Shown here one piece after another: positions 12,882 to 22,979 of a DNA stretch of 64,000 bases. The position numbers were made by a program, and so were the translations under genes. The notes below the pieces were generated by a model. The model ran no database searches. It was not told the origin of the DNA and worked only from the letters and a program-made list of their open reading frames with translations. Origin of the DNA: Phialophora verrucosa (lineage: Eukaryota; Ascomycota; Eurotiomycetes; Chaetothyriales; Herpotrichiellaceae); contig MSED01000007.1 in NCBI GenBank assembly GCA_002099365.1, positions 1,240,001-1,304,000 on the forward strand. Direction: 5' to 3'. The number at the start of each line of letters is the position of its first letter. Positions within the stretch are counted from its first letter, which is position 1.

Positions 12882-13148
12882 TATCAACTGTGGGGTATGC
12901 TACTGGAAACGGATCCAGGATCTAGAACAAGAGCGGACGTTACTCTCTTCTGGCAGACACACCGCAGACCCCAATCTCGCCAAATAGGCGAATATGGAAC
13001 CTAAAGAGTCATTTTAGATCGTTCAGGACTGGGCAGTTCCATGTGTCGTGCATAACCAGGTGGTGCAAAACCCTGAGGCTGAGCTTTGCATGATAGACTG
13101 GGGCGAGATTTGCCTCCACAATTTGAAGAGCGGGTCTGGGAGGCCATT

Positions 13149-13157
13149 TTCGGCGAA
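13149..13157. promoter_or_regulatory. TTCGGCGAA palindrome, cluster A site 2
   Basis: An exact copy lies about 240 bases before the ATG of the cyclase pseudogene, in the MFS/cyclase divergent promoter. A one-mismatch copy (TTCGCCGGA) follows at 13221-13229. The sites survive although the downstream gene is dead. Confidence 0.6.
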
Positions 13158-13393
13158 CATTCGCCAAGACACGGACTGGGACCTGATGAGCTTGAGAATG
13201 CGATCCACTTGGTAACATGCTTCGCCGGAGGTGTTGGATGAAACAGAGAAGAGGGAGAGGAGCTGAAGATGGAGAGACCTTGAAGCTTTCGGAGCTCCAA
13301 TCGTGGCTGAGAGATAGACGAGCTCTGTTCATTCTTAATGTACATTTGTGCGACTTGTCGGATTCACAGATATCAGAACGTCCAAACACCATA

Positions 13394-14589
13394 ATGCGTG
13401 CCTCCGATCTGCCAAACTTCAAAAACCTCCCGTTTATTCCGGGAACAAGGCTCCGCTCTTCCTGGGGCCTGTTTGACAAGTTTGGAGAGCGAGACCAACT
13501 TGGCTGTCTCAATCTTTTAGCGCCAGAAGTCGTCACGGGGGCATCCAAGGAGATCCGTAGTGGCGTCAGCGGTGTCATTGAAGTGATTCTACATCCATTC
13601 TTCATGCTCACAACTCATTCACTAAACCATTAAACCCAGCTAGCCACTCAACGAGATCTCTTAACCTTGGTTCGTCTGCAAAAAGGCGGAGCATAGGCTC
13701 CTTAACGATGAACACGGATAAGACGATGAGTTGCATATCAACAGTCAGAGCGGAAGCCAATGGGATGGGTTTCGTAATTCAGCTCTCCGACTATCGGTTG
13801 CGGTGGTCTCAACTTTCGAAGGGCATTAGAGACATAATGGGCCCCCTCCACCTATACTACAACGGCGTGTAGCATGAAGGGATTGGCGGTCCAAACCCAC
13901 AGCCTTATAACAGGCTTGGACGTAGTCTAGTTTTGGAAGACTGGAGACTTGTGCTAAGAGGATGGACACTCGGAATGGCATAAACGCGGGTGCATCGCCG
14001 CTCGAGGTGTCCTGATCGACTACTTGTCCCAGGCAGAGAAACAGGGCATTCGCTCTCGCCCATGGAGAAAAGTTGCGTATCTCTGCAAGATATCAAGGAT
14101 ATCGCCAAGGACGAAGGACTCACTTCCGATCCGGCGATATATTGCTCGTCAGAAGTGGTATGGTAGAGTGGTAAAATGATCAAGAGTCCTCTGTGGCTCG
14201 AGACAAGGCGACAATGGGCGGGCATGCATTTACGGGCGTTGGAGGGACCGCAGATCTGGTAGAATGGTTGTGGAGCAATCACTTTGCAGCTGTCGCTGGA
14301 GATGCAATTGGCTTTGAGGCCTGGCCAGCTGATCCAGCATGGAGTAAGTCCTCGTTCTCCTGCGAGGCCTCTGTGCGGCATATCAGTACTAACCCACTAA
14401 TAATAATACACAGCACCGCACGATTGATGTCTTGCCCAGCTCGATATTCCAATTGGGGAGCTGTGGGATCTCGAAGCGTTTGCTGCAGAGTGCGAGAAGC
14501 AGAACAGGTGGTCATTCTTCCTCACAAGCTCTTCCCTTCATCTCGAAGGCGGAGTGGCGAGTCTACCAAATGCCATTGCCGGTTTTTGA
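13394..14589 (+). pseudogene. Degenerate cyclase-family (kynurenine-formamidase-like) gene
   Basis: The plus strand reads as one fungal cyclase-superfamily protein from ATG at 13394 to TGA at 14587-14589, but only by changing frame. Recognisable pieces in order are the N-terminus (SDLPNFKNLPFIPGTRLRSS), DDELHINSQSGSQWDG, LYYNGV, GCIAARGVLIDYL, RSGDILLVRSGMVEW, NHFAAVAGDAIGFEAWP and IPIGELWDLEAFAAECE. Premature stops in the homologous frame occur at 13719-13721, 13870-13872, 14172-14174 and 14425-14427, with frameshifts between pieces. One intron still looks spliceable (GT just after 14343, AG before about 14415). Family members are metal-dependent hydrolases with an HxGTHxDxP-type motif, which I could not find intact. 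The gene is judged dead. It sits divergent to the MFS gene and keeps the cluster palindromes upstream. Confidence 0.85.
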
Positions 14590-14733
14590 GACACGTGGCG
14601 ATTGTAATCATTGATGCACGCAGAAAGAAAAGTCCAACAAGTTTATTGTCGTGTCCACAACTACCATTGGAAGAGCGATTGTGATAATTGCAGTATCCAC
14701 AATCTTTTGATACAATACCTGTATACTCTCCTG

Positions 14734-15510
14734 CTATTGACCTGAGCTCCGGTCTCCATGTGTGACTGCATTTCCCAAAAACTCTGCTGCCACGAGTGGT
14801 GTATGAACCCCCATCGGCGCGGCCAGCTGATAAACCTCTAGGATTTGTGCTGGCGTTGCCCCATATCGAATTGCGTTCCTGACGTGGACCTTTAAACCAG
14901 GCTCGTAAAGGTGAGTCGTCGAAACGTCAATTGCACAAAACACAAGCTCTTTGACCATAGGGTCGAGTGATCCGCCTCCTGGCTTCCGGAAAGCGTGGCT
15001 GGAAAACTCGGTGTACGCCTCGAAAAAGTCGGGATCCATGTCCACGACTGCTTGCCAGATCGGGTCCCAAAATCCACGCTTGGCCTTGTAATCAGCTTTG
15101 AGAGCTTCGCGGCGCGGATCCCTGGGGACTGGTTGCTGATTACCCTCCTCTTTAAGAACCTCTAGCAAAGTCGGTACACCCATTGTGATGGCGTGTATCC
15201 CAAGCACACTCGACAGTTGCAAGACATCTAGAATCTCAGCCTTGGAGGCTCCAGCCTTCAGGGCTGCCTGAATGTGCGCTTTGATGCCGGGAACGAACAG
15301 AGTTGTACAGGCAGCGTCAAGCGCGACCAAGATAAGCTCCTGAATTTTCGTTGGGAGATTTTGATTTTTCGCTGGAACTGCCCGTAACTTGAGGTAAGAG
15401 GCAAAATATCCCGGATCCAGCTTCAGGAGGACGGCCCAAGCTTCGTCCCAGACCCCGCCGATCGATTCAAATTGCTCCTTCAACCCCTCTTCTGATGGAG
15501 TAGGAGACAT
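14734..15510 (-). CDS. Two-domain carboxymuconolactone decarboxylase-like (AhpD-fold) protein
   Basis: This is a single-exon gene of 258 residues. Two tandem copies of the CMD/AhpD helical domain are visible. The first (about residues 15-110) has LPTKIQELILVALDAACTT and IKAHIQAALKAGASKAEILD. The second (about 150-245) has LDPMVKELVFCAIDVSTTHL and VRNAIRYGATPAQILEVYQL. The CxxC pair of true AhpD peroxidase partners is absent in both halves, so a redox role is unlikely. Fusion of two domains in one chain is known in fungal and bacterial CMD-like proteins of catabolic and secondary-metabolic clusters, but the reaction here is unknown. An exact TTCGGCGAA lies about 147 bases upstream of the ATG. 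It is intact and probably a structural enzyme of cluster A. Confidence 0.85.
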   Translation of the reverse strand: MSPTPSEEGLKEQFESIGGVWDEAWAVLLKLDPGYFASYLKLRAVPAKNQNLPTKIQELILVALDAACTTLFVPGIKAHIQAALKAGASKAEILDVLQLSSVLGIHAITMGVPTLLEVLKEEGNQQPVPRDPRREALKADYKAKRGFWDPIWQAVVDMDPDFFEAYTEFSSHAFRKPGGGSLDPMVKELVFCAIDVSTTHLYEPGLKVHVRNAIRYGATPAQILEVYQLAAPMGVHTPLVAAEFLGNAVTHGDRSSGQ

Positions 15511-15652
15511 GGTGGTTTGCCAATCAGAAAGATGGGTACTCAGAGTGCTTCGGCAAGGAACACAGCAGTATCACGCTGTATGGCTTTGTTGCTTAGCAGG
15601 AGGTAGAAGCCATGAATTGTTATGTACAACGGCTTTTGCACTTTCGGCGAAT

Positions 15653-15661
15653 GTGCGGGAA
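15653..15661. promoter_or_regulatory. TTCGGCGAA palindrome, cluster A site 3
   Basis: An exact copy lies about 147 bases upstream of the CMD-like gene, in the 345-base gap before the 3' end of the regulator gene. Nothing else notable is seen in that gap. Confidence 0.6.
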
Positions 15662-15855
15662 AATGCATTCTTGCCCATTTTCATGGGCGTGCACAATGAA
15701 TTCGGGATTGCTTGGCTCGGTGAAGGTGGTTCGGCCGCCGTGACAACCTGACATCGAAGGCTGGAAATCGCATGCCAAATGAGCCGAGCTCTTCGAGGTG
15801 GACTGGCATCAAAACAAGCCAAGTATTGGTAGCTTTTAGATTCTTGGTTCCAGTT

Positions 15856-18619
15856 TCAGAAGGGTTGAGCTTCCGAGAACTGGTGCACTTGTGGCCCGTA
15901 GTCCACATCTTGCATGTCAGAATAGTCCATCCCAGCGATGACTTGCTCTCCTAAAGCAAAAGGCGAATTGAGTTGAGCAGGGTACGGCGAATCCGTATAT
16001 CCAAAATATGTCGTATCGTAGATCCCAGGGCCAAATGTGAAAATTGGATTGTATTGTCCCAAAGGGCGCTCTGTTGAATCTACGTCGACTGCTCCAGTTT
16101 GTTCGTGGTTTGACGTCTTTGTTGCTTCTTGTTCCCTTGTCAAGTTTTCGCGTGAGAGATCGCGTATACCCTGTTGCTTGTCTTGGTGGTCTTCTTGACG
16201 GTCATTCGGCGGCTGGTGCTGTTGTTGACGTTCTGCTTCGGATGAAATCAAAGTGTTGCCAGATGGGCGAGCGGCTGGCAACGCTTTGGTGATACGGTCG
16301 AATATTCGAATGATCCAACCAACGAAAGGCCATGCATCTTTTAGTTCTGCCAGCCCAAGCATGCAAAGATGTATTTGATTCTCCGCCAACGTCGCCTGCA
16401 GCCCACTTGTGCGGTGGAGGAACGTAACGTGTACGGTAAGGGCTGCAAAGAGAGAGGGAGGCCTTGATGTAATCGCCATTAGCATAATGACCATACTGCG
16501 AGACAATGTGGCAGCTTACAGGAGGACCTGAGAATACCGGACCATGCCTAGCATGAGCAAATCTTCCGTGATCCGGGTGATTGTCCTCGCTGCAGCAAGG
16601 GCTATGCAAGTGGCATCGGATTCCGATTGCGTAGTTAGAAAGGATGATCGATGCAACATAATTAAACATTTGCTTTGAGCTGTTAATTCATCGAAGCCAA
16701 TGCAGGTGTTTCAGGATGGAAGCTTACTTGTACAAGACATGCAGCATGCCAGACCAGAATCTTGACTCGGAGGAATGACAATCCTCGTACTTTAGCTCCG
16801 GTGGAAGGTTGGCCCTCCAAGAATCAAACATGTCTGCTATTTCCAGTACGCCCTTGTTGGTCGTCGAAGAGCTCGGCATAGTGAACCTGGGCTTACACAC
16901 GCCGCCAACTATGGCGCAAACAGTCAGCACACTCTTGTCAGGATCCACATATGAAGAGTTTTGGGGGTCGAGGCTGATTGACCTACGCAAAACGGAAAGC
17001 TTAGCCACCTCGATACAGTACAGACGATGGATTCTTGATGAGGGAACAATCGAGACTGTTGGATCCGTATCGTCCTCATCCTCAAAATCAGATTCTTCAA
17101 GCATCTCGACGTCGCAATCGTCATCATGAATACGCATGGGCCTTCCTAGAGCAGCTGCGTCTGACCTGTCCCTGGCCTGTTTGACTGTTAGCTTCTCAAT
17201 ACATATGCACTTCGAACATGTCGCTGTAGGGAGAACCCGCATATATTGCCCACCAAATTCTCTTCCATAATCGTCTATCTTTGAGTCGGATATTCGAGCT
17301 TTTAGTTCTGTAAAAAAAATCAAAAATATTAGCCTTCACTGGGAAGCAAAGCGGTTAAGACACTCACGATCTGTGCATTCCCCTTGCTTGAGCCAGCGAA
17401 ACGGCCGCTCCCAGCCAATGACCAATATCCCTCCTATCCGTTGGTCCCGGCCACCAAAAGCTCATCAGGAACAGAGCCTGAACTATGGAAATAGAATCGC
17501 TTTCGTGCTCGACCTCATATAATGCCTTGGCACGCTTGAAGAACATCAGCTCTGCTGCCCGTCGGCTGCTATAGTTGGCGTGAATGATCTCGTCTTCGAC
17601 GTATATCGTAGCTACAAAGAATACGGCCTGCAGAAGGAGAAGTGAAGAACGTCCTTCGGAAAGACGTTGCATGAATTCGCGCTGGTCAAACAAGCGAAGT
17701 GCAGGATGTAGCCAGCGAAAGTATGCAGCCAACAAGGCATCTTGGACTGGCTTTGGTGGAAGCGATAATGCGCCCATTTTGCGGAGGAGCGCTGCCTCTT
17801 CAGCTGCAACGTCTATGCCGTCTGGCAAGTCGTGGGCGCTCTCGTCCACGTCGTCCGGAATCGAGTAGTGCGTGCTGTGAATCGAGGAAAAGGCTTCATT
17901 CGTGGTGCCGCTGTAGTTGGCATCAAGGCCTTTGCCGGCATCGTGGGTGCTTTGAGGAGATATTGCGGACTGGTTACTGCTCGGGCTGCAGCACTCTTGA
18001 ATAGTGTAGGTGTAGGACGAGGTCTCGCCAAAGCAGACGATACGGTTGCCAGATTGATAGCCCTCGCCGTTGGTACGATTCGCTGATGACTCGATGAGCC
18101 GAACAAATAACATTTCCGATCCATCTCGACCGCGACGGCCTTTGAAGCTGCTTAATTCCTCATTGTTGTGAGAGGCATCTGATTGTGGCGAGCATTCAGA
18201 AATTGATGAAGAGTCAGGATCAAGAGCGTCAGTGTATGTGTCTTTTGTTCTCAGCATCGCAGAAGATGCAGACATCAGCGAGGGCAACGGGTGCTGCCGT
18301 TGTGATTGTGCTTGTGGCGCCCGAGCGACATGGATCTCTAAGTAACTCTCAGGAGTCCGAATTCCGTTCACTTTCCCGCCTGAAACTGACTCCAACCTAC
18401 ACGACCGTCAGTGGGGGGAGATACCTCTGGCTGAGACTGTGTGTGGACGTACTCGCAGGTCACATTTGCATCGTGGCAAGCTTTGCATCGTTGCGCCTGT
18501 TTGTTGGGTGTTCCTGGCAGATACTCTTCTGGGACACGACACCTTATATGACGCGAGCTGCAATAGGAACAAGCAGCCTTGCGTGTGCGACGACGATACA
18601 ATCTGCCGGTTCGCTGCAT
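15856..18619 (-). CDS. Zn2Cys6 transcription factor, probable cluster A regulator
   Basis: This encodes an 834-residue protein in six exons: 18453-18619, 17368-18396, 17241-17307, 16728-17176, 16520-16672 and 15856-16495. The zinc cluster uses Cys17, 20, 27, 45, 48 and 55, giving an unusually long 17-residue loop between Cys3 and Cys4. A Ser-rich linker follows, then the fungal_trans middle homology region (YFRWLHPALRLFDQREF, MSFWWPGPTDRRDIGHWLG, LKDRRLWKRIWWAIY). The tail is Gln-rich, then ends with short aromatic/acidic repeats. The junction at 17176/17241 needs a GC donor (intron 17177-17240) to read WWAIYARDR; the whole model then closes in frame. I see no TTCGSCGAA site before its own ATG, so it may not be autoregulated. 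It is the only regulator inside cluster A, hence the likely reader of the palindrome (inference). Confidence 0.85.
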
Positions 18620-18654
18620 TGAGGCTTAACGTGCTTGAGATTCAGAAATTGTCT

Positions 18655-18725
18655 AGAGAGTCGGAGCAGTCTGAGCAGTTTGGGGAGTCTGGGGAATCTG
18701 GGGAATTGGGAGATCCTCCATATAA
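18655..18725. repeat. Short GGGGAATCT-type tandem repeat upstream of the regulator
   Basis: Several imperfect 9-10 base units of the type TGGGGAATCT or GAGCAGTCT lie in tandem just upstream of the Zn2Cys6 gene ATG. The rest of the interval 18620-19123 holds no recognisable gene. Confidence 0.6.
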
Positions 18726-19123
18726 GCCCAAGCATCCCGGGCCAACTCGGAAGTTGGGGGGTGAGTGAGACCAGGCGCAAGTCAACCTCGGTGGTGGTGT
18801 GGGACGCAGTCTGGTCCAGATTGGCAGATATGTACTTAGTGGACTTGGTGGACCGTATAGTTGCTTGATTGGGGGGCCCAGACCGCCGGGCGGAACTGTT
18901 TTCTCCACTGCACGACGTCGACAAGCTATTAGCGTACTGAGGGACGATGGACTCTCTGTTTGGTCACATATGAAGCTTGCGCGCCAGGACAATGGCTCAC
19001 AGGTTTTCAAAATTTCGTTTCTCATGGCTCTCCAGCGTCTCTATTTACACAATGGACACAGGCCTTCGTCCGGTCAACTAGATTTGCATTCTGCTAGGCA
19101 AGAGTTATCTCGGCTTCTCTTCT

Positions 19124-19960
19124 TTAGCACACAACCCCTCCGTCCACAGAGTAGGTCGTCCCCGTAGTCCAGGACGAGTCGTCGCTCAAGAGAAAGGCAA
19201 ACGTGTTTGCAAGCTCTTCTGGCTGTGGCAATCGTTTAAGCGGAATGTTGACATAGGTGTTTGTAACGGGTCGATCTTCGCTGCCTGCGTCGTCCAGTAG
19301 TCGCTGAAGCATCGGTGTCTCGGTTGGTCCTCTAAAGCCTTGTCAGTAGGATACACGCTCCGGCACCTTCATTCACTCAGGAAGGGAGCATAGAGCAACA
19401 TACGGTGCAACAGCATTCACCCCGATTCCCAATTCTCCCACTTCCTTTGCTGTTGATCTCGTCAAACCAACAACACCGTGCTTACTGACACTGTATGCTG
19501 TGATTCCTGGTCGTCCCATGGAACCTGCCAGACTTGCGCAGTTTACAATCGAACCACCTCGCTTCATGACGCGCAGTTGCGCTCGAACACAATAAGTCAG
19601 ATTGACTCTTAACACGAAATCCCACTCTTCGTCCCCCAAGTCTTTCACATTGCAAGACACGCCCCTTTTGCCAGCCTCTCTCGCAATGTTTGTAGTCCCA
19701 TCCAGGTGACCAAAATGCTTGACTCTTGCCGCAGTCCAAGAGTCAACACTCTTGGAATCTGTCACGTCAACAACAGTACCGACGAACTCGATGTTTGGGA
19801 ATTCAGCCTTGAGCTCAGCAATGGAGCAATCAAGCACATCGGGTTAGATATCGCAGAGAGCGAGGAGCGCACCACGTGCAGTACACGCTCGAGCGGTTGC
19901 AAGTCCAATGCCCGAAGCAGCACCTGTAATTGCAACCACTTTGTCTTTGACTGAGGCCAT
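19124..19960 (-). pseudogene. Short-chain dehydrogenase/reductase gene with a nonsense codon
   Basis: Two exons (19404-19960 and 19124-19331) encode a classical SDR of 254 codons. The N-terminal TGAASGIG cofactor motif, the NCASLAGS serine region, the YSVSKHG active-site Tyr/Lys pair and the C-terminal GTTYSVDGG are all present. Codon 39 is TAA (19844-19846) in the middle of the usual CDI..PDVLD stretch, with the same frame continuing perfectly on both sides. No intron can remove it. About three residues after VNLT also seem to be missing relative to typical relatives. The gene is therefore probably dead by a single recent change (for instance CAA to TAA), unless this is a sequencing error or a readthrough case. 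A palindrome of the cluster A type lies about 314 bases upstream of the ATG. Confidence 0.75.
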
Positions 19961-20269
19961 TTTGGTCAACGTTTTATTGTTGTAGATATTGCGCTGGGTG
20001 GTTACCGATGAAACGATTCGAGAGACTCTTAAGGTTTGACAACTCTGTATATCGATGGATGATATATACGTCTAGGCTAGAAAAAGACTTCCCCCGTGAT
20101 TGCACTTTCCCCTCAGTCCTCGGATGCCTGATAGCGTCCCTTGGCTGAAGCTACATGCAGGTCCAGATCTTGAACAGGAACGGGGAATGATAGATTCTAG
20201 CGCATCCCCTCCTCGGTGAATCCCAGGGTCTGAGAGTCCACCTCGGGGAAATATGCATGCAGGTGCAAT

Positions 20270-20278
20270 TTCGCCGAA
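20270..20278. promoter_or_regulatory. TTCGCCGAA palindrome, cluster A site 4
   Basis: An exact copy lies in the 416-base gap between the SDR gene (ATG at 19960, 314 bases away) and the end of the zinc dehydrogenase gene. It is assigned to the SDR promoter because the other neighbour only ends here. Confidence 0.55.
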
Positions 20279-20376
20279 ATGCTTTCCTAAGAGTGTCGGT
20301 GATCTTTATCAGACACCCATACGCTGGTGCAAGTGTACCGAGTGGTCGCCATTACAATAGACACTTGATGTTCCCG

Positions 20377-21691
20377 TCAGACAAGACTTCCATCCGGATT
20401 CACCAAGATCTTTATGTGCTTGTCCTTTTGCGCAAGAAGAGCATTGAACCCGTCCGTGACCGCATCCTTCAGAGAGATCTTGGCGGTGATCATTCTTTCT
20501 GGATCCTTTATCTTGCCTGTAAATAAACCGTCAGCATCAGAGTTTTGTAAAGGCGTGATATCAACGCACCAGCCGCGATGGCATCAATGACTTCCTGAAA
20601 CTCTCCTCTGGTGTAGATATTAGAGCCCACGTATGTAATTGATCTTCTGTTGAGAACATTTGGTGTTTGGATGACAAGCGGTGTTTCGTATACAGAAATG
20701 TTGACAATCTTTCCCTTTCCCCTAACAGAGGCCAAAGAAACATCGAATCCAGCTTGGACGCCGGCACACTCGAACACTGCTTGCACGCCATACCCATCAG
20801 TTACGCTGTGGCAGAATGCAGCAACATCTTCGGCAATGGGATCAAGAGCATAGGTAGCCCCGGCCTGTAATGCGTTTTCACGGCGGGCTGGCGATGGCTC
20901 GGATACGATGATAGATTTGATTCCATGTGCAAGAAGGCAGTGGATGGCAGCAATGCCGATTGGACCTTGAAATTGATCAGTCTGCCATCCAGCACGAATC
21001 TGGATGCAATAGCTAGGGTTACTCTTACCTGCTCCAACAACCAAGGCGTGCTCGTCGGGTTTGAGCTCTCCAATCTTTACCGCATGCCACGATACCGCCA
21101 ATGGTTCGACCAGCGCGGCAGCTTCCAGTGAAACATTTTCTGGAATCTTGTGGATTGCTTTGCGGTCGATACATATATATTCTGCAAACCCTCCGCCGTA
21201 ACCGCTGTATCCAAGGAAACCCCAACTGGGACACAAGCCGTAGACTTCTTGTTTGCACCATTGGCATGTATTGTCCCCGAGGACCGGGAAAACAGCAACT
21301 TTTTGACCGACCTCGAGATCGGTTACACCGTCACCCAGCTCTACGACCCTGCCAGCAAATTCATGTCCTGATCCTAAATGTAAGTGACTGACCTCGATTG
21401 GGGAGGCACTCGAACGACGCAACAGAACGCACCCATGATCGAAGGCGCCGTTTCGCCAGTGAGCACATGAGGCTTCATTGGCATGTTCTTGGGTCCCACC
21501 GTATACTCGTGCAAATCTCATTTCAACTCGTTAGCCACCGCTCTTTGAATTGGTCCCTTTGTTGGCTTCTCACCTGAGCCACAAATACCTGCCCATTCAT
21601 TCTTCACCTTGACCCATCCTGGTCTCAATTTCGGCACTGCAACCTCATCGATTCGCAGATCCTTGGGACCGTGCCAACGAAGTGCAAGCAT
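20377..21691 (-). CDS. Zinc-dependent alcohol dehydrogenase, butanediol/sorbitol dehydrogenase type
   Basis: This encodes a 360-residue protein in five exons: 21574-21691, 21433-21516, 21029-21373, 20570-20965 and 20377-20516. Catalytic-zinc ligands appear as CGSDLHEY and GSGHEFAGRVVELGDG. The structural-zinc lobe is DNTCQWCKQEVYGLC. The cofactor fold is split by an intron at VVGAG|PIGIAAI. Fungal relatives are annotated as (R,R)-butanediol or sorbitol/xylitol dehydrogenases; they oxidise a secondary alcohol with NAD(H). The actual substrate in this cluster is unknown. An apparent readthrough at 21374-21432 is an intron, since splicing from G|GTGCGT restores the conserved GHEF. Two copies of the cluster palindrome (one exact, one with a single mismatch) lie 250-300 bases upstream. 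It is intact. Confidence 0.9.
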
Positions 21692-21942
21692 ACTGGAGAG
21701 GCAGCCGACGGTCAATGTCAAGAGAGCCGGTATGACACTTTGTTTGTAGGTGGTATATAGATCGGATGCAAGAAATTCGCAAGGATTTTACCTCGAATCT
21801 GCTCGGCCATCCAGAATACAGTCCGTCGAAATGCGATAAAAAGCTCCACTGATCGCACCAGAGCACCATGAGAGATAGTCACGAGGGTCCCAAGCTCACT
21901 GGGACTTGGCCCATCTCGGCTAAAGAACATTGATTGCGAATC

Positions 21943-21951
21943 ATCGGCGAA
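21943..21951. promoter_or_regulatory. ATCGGCGAA, one-mismatch cluster A site
   Basis: This matches the cluster palindrome at 8 of 9 bases and lies 31 bases from the exact site at 21982, in the zinc dehydrogenase promoter. The pairing may allow cooperative binding (inference). Confidence 0.4.
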
Positions 21952-21981
21952 ATTTGAGCGAGTATCACATTGGCCGAGAGG

Positions 21982-21990
21982 TTCGCCGAA
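21982..21990. promoter_or_regulatory. TTCGCCGAA palindrome, cluster A site 5
   Basis: An exact copy lies about 295 bases upstream of the zinc dehydrogenase ATG. Confidence 0.6.
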
Positions 21991-22979
21991 TACCTGATGG
22001 GCTCCAAGCAGTATTTCGGAAGTAGTCTTGGCCTTTCCAAATCTGCCAATTGCCCGATCGGCTCGATTAGTTGGATGCAGAATTTGTTGAGTTGTCGACA
22101 GTAAAGGAGGGCGCGCATGGATTTGCTACCGATAAATCGCTAACCCTTGTATCAGTTCGTTGACATTGTCCTTATAGGAGTCTTGTATGCGGCGTCTTTG
22201 GCGATTCAACATTTTAAAATACAAGATTGTGGCAAAGACGCTCTCTGCGGCAGACATGCGTCTTCATACTCCAAATCATATATCTGTTGCACGTTTCATT
22301 GCACTGTACTGATGTTTGTCTAGTTTTCTGGTTGGAAGGTTATGTGGGCTGTACTCGATGTCAGCAATTCCGATATACACTGCAGCCAACAGTAAGTCCG
22401 CCATTCATTAATCCATTGCCTTCTGTTAGCCGATAAACCGTTCAAGAGCTCTTGTTGGCATGACCCGTGCCTATGGAAAGTATCTTTCGAGGGAAGGGAG
22501 TACCCCTCAGCCTCGTTTGTCCACATATCGTGCGTAGCAGTATTAGCACCGACACCTTCTATTCCAAAGTGGAAGAACAAGGTCTGTTGACTCCAGTATC
22601 GACTATCATTGAAGGATTTGACAGTTTAATGCAAGGGATGCTCTCTGGAGCTGTAATGGAATGTGGCCCAAGAGGTGCATTTCTCTCAGAGAGAACGGAA
22701 TTCGCGTACGATGAGGCAGAGCAAGCATGTATAATAGCGGAGCCCAGGGCTCAGCCGATAACAGAGCTCTAATTCTAGCCCTCATCAGAACTTTGAGAGG
22801 CTTTCGCAATCAAGGCTAAGACAACATCAAAATTCCGTTCAATATATTCAGCCTTCATTTGACAAAACAACATCGGTCTGTTTCTCAAAGACAGTCCAGT
22901 CGGTGATGATTGGCAGTTATTCTTCAACACTGGTTGACTTGCTGGTACTCCGGACCAACTGCATTGCACCCAAGGCGAC

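Larger units (their letters stand above)
21692..22979. other. Zinc dehydrogenase promoter and gene-poor spacer
   Basis: This stretch of about 1.3 kb carries the dehydrogenase promoter (palindromes at 21943 and 21982). No gene is recognised in the remainder; short open frames on both strands have no domain. It could contain decayed coding DNA, but nothing is specific enough to name. Confidence 0.5.

Noticed and set aside
14734..15510. CMD-like gene as gamma-carboxymuconolactone decarboxylase of the 3-oxoadipate pathway
   Set aside because: It lies in cluster A under the other operator, 18 kb from the aromatic genes, and the hydroxyquinol branch does not need this step.
22227..22772. Short open frames on both strands upstream of the barrel-protein gene
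   Set aside because: They are overlapping frames without recognisable protein features.
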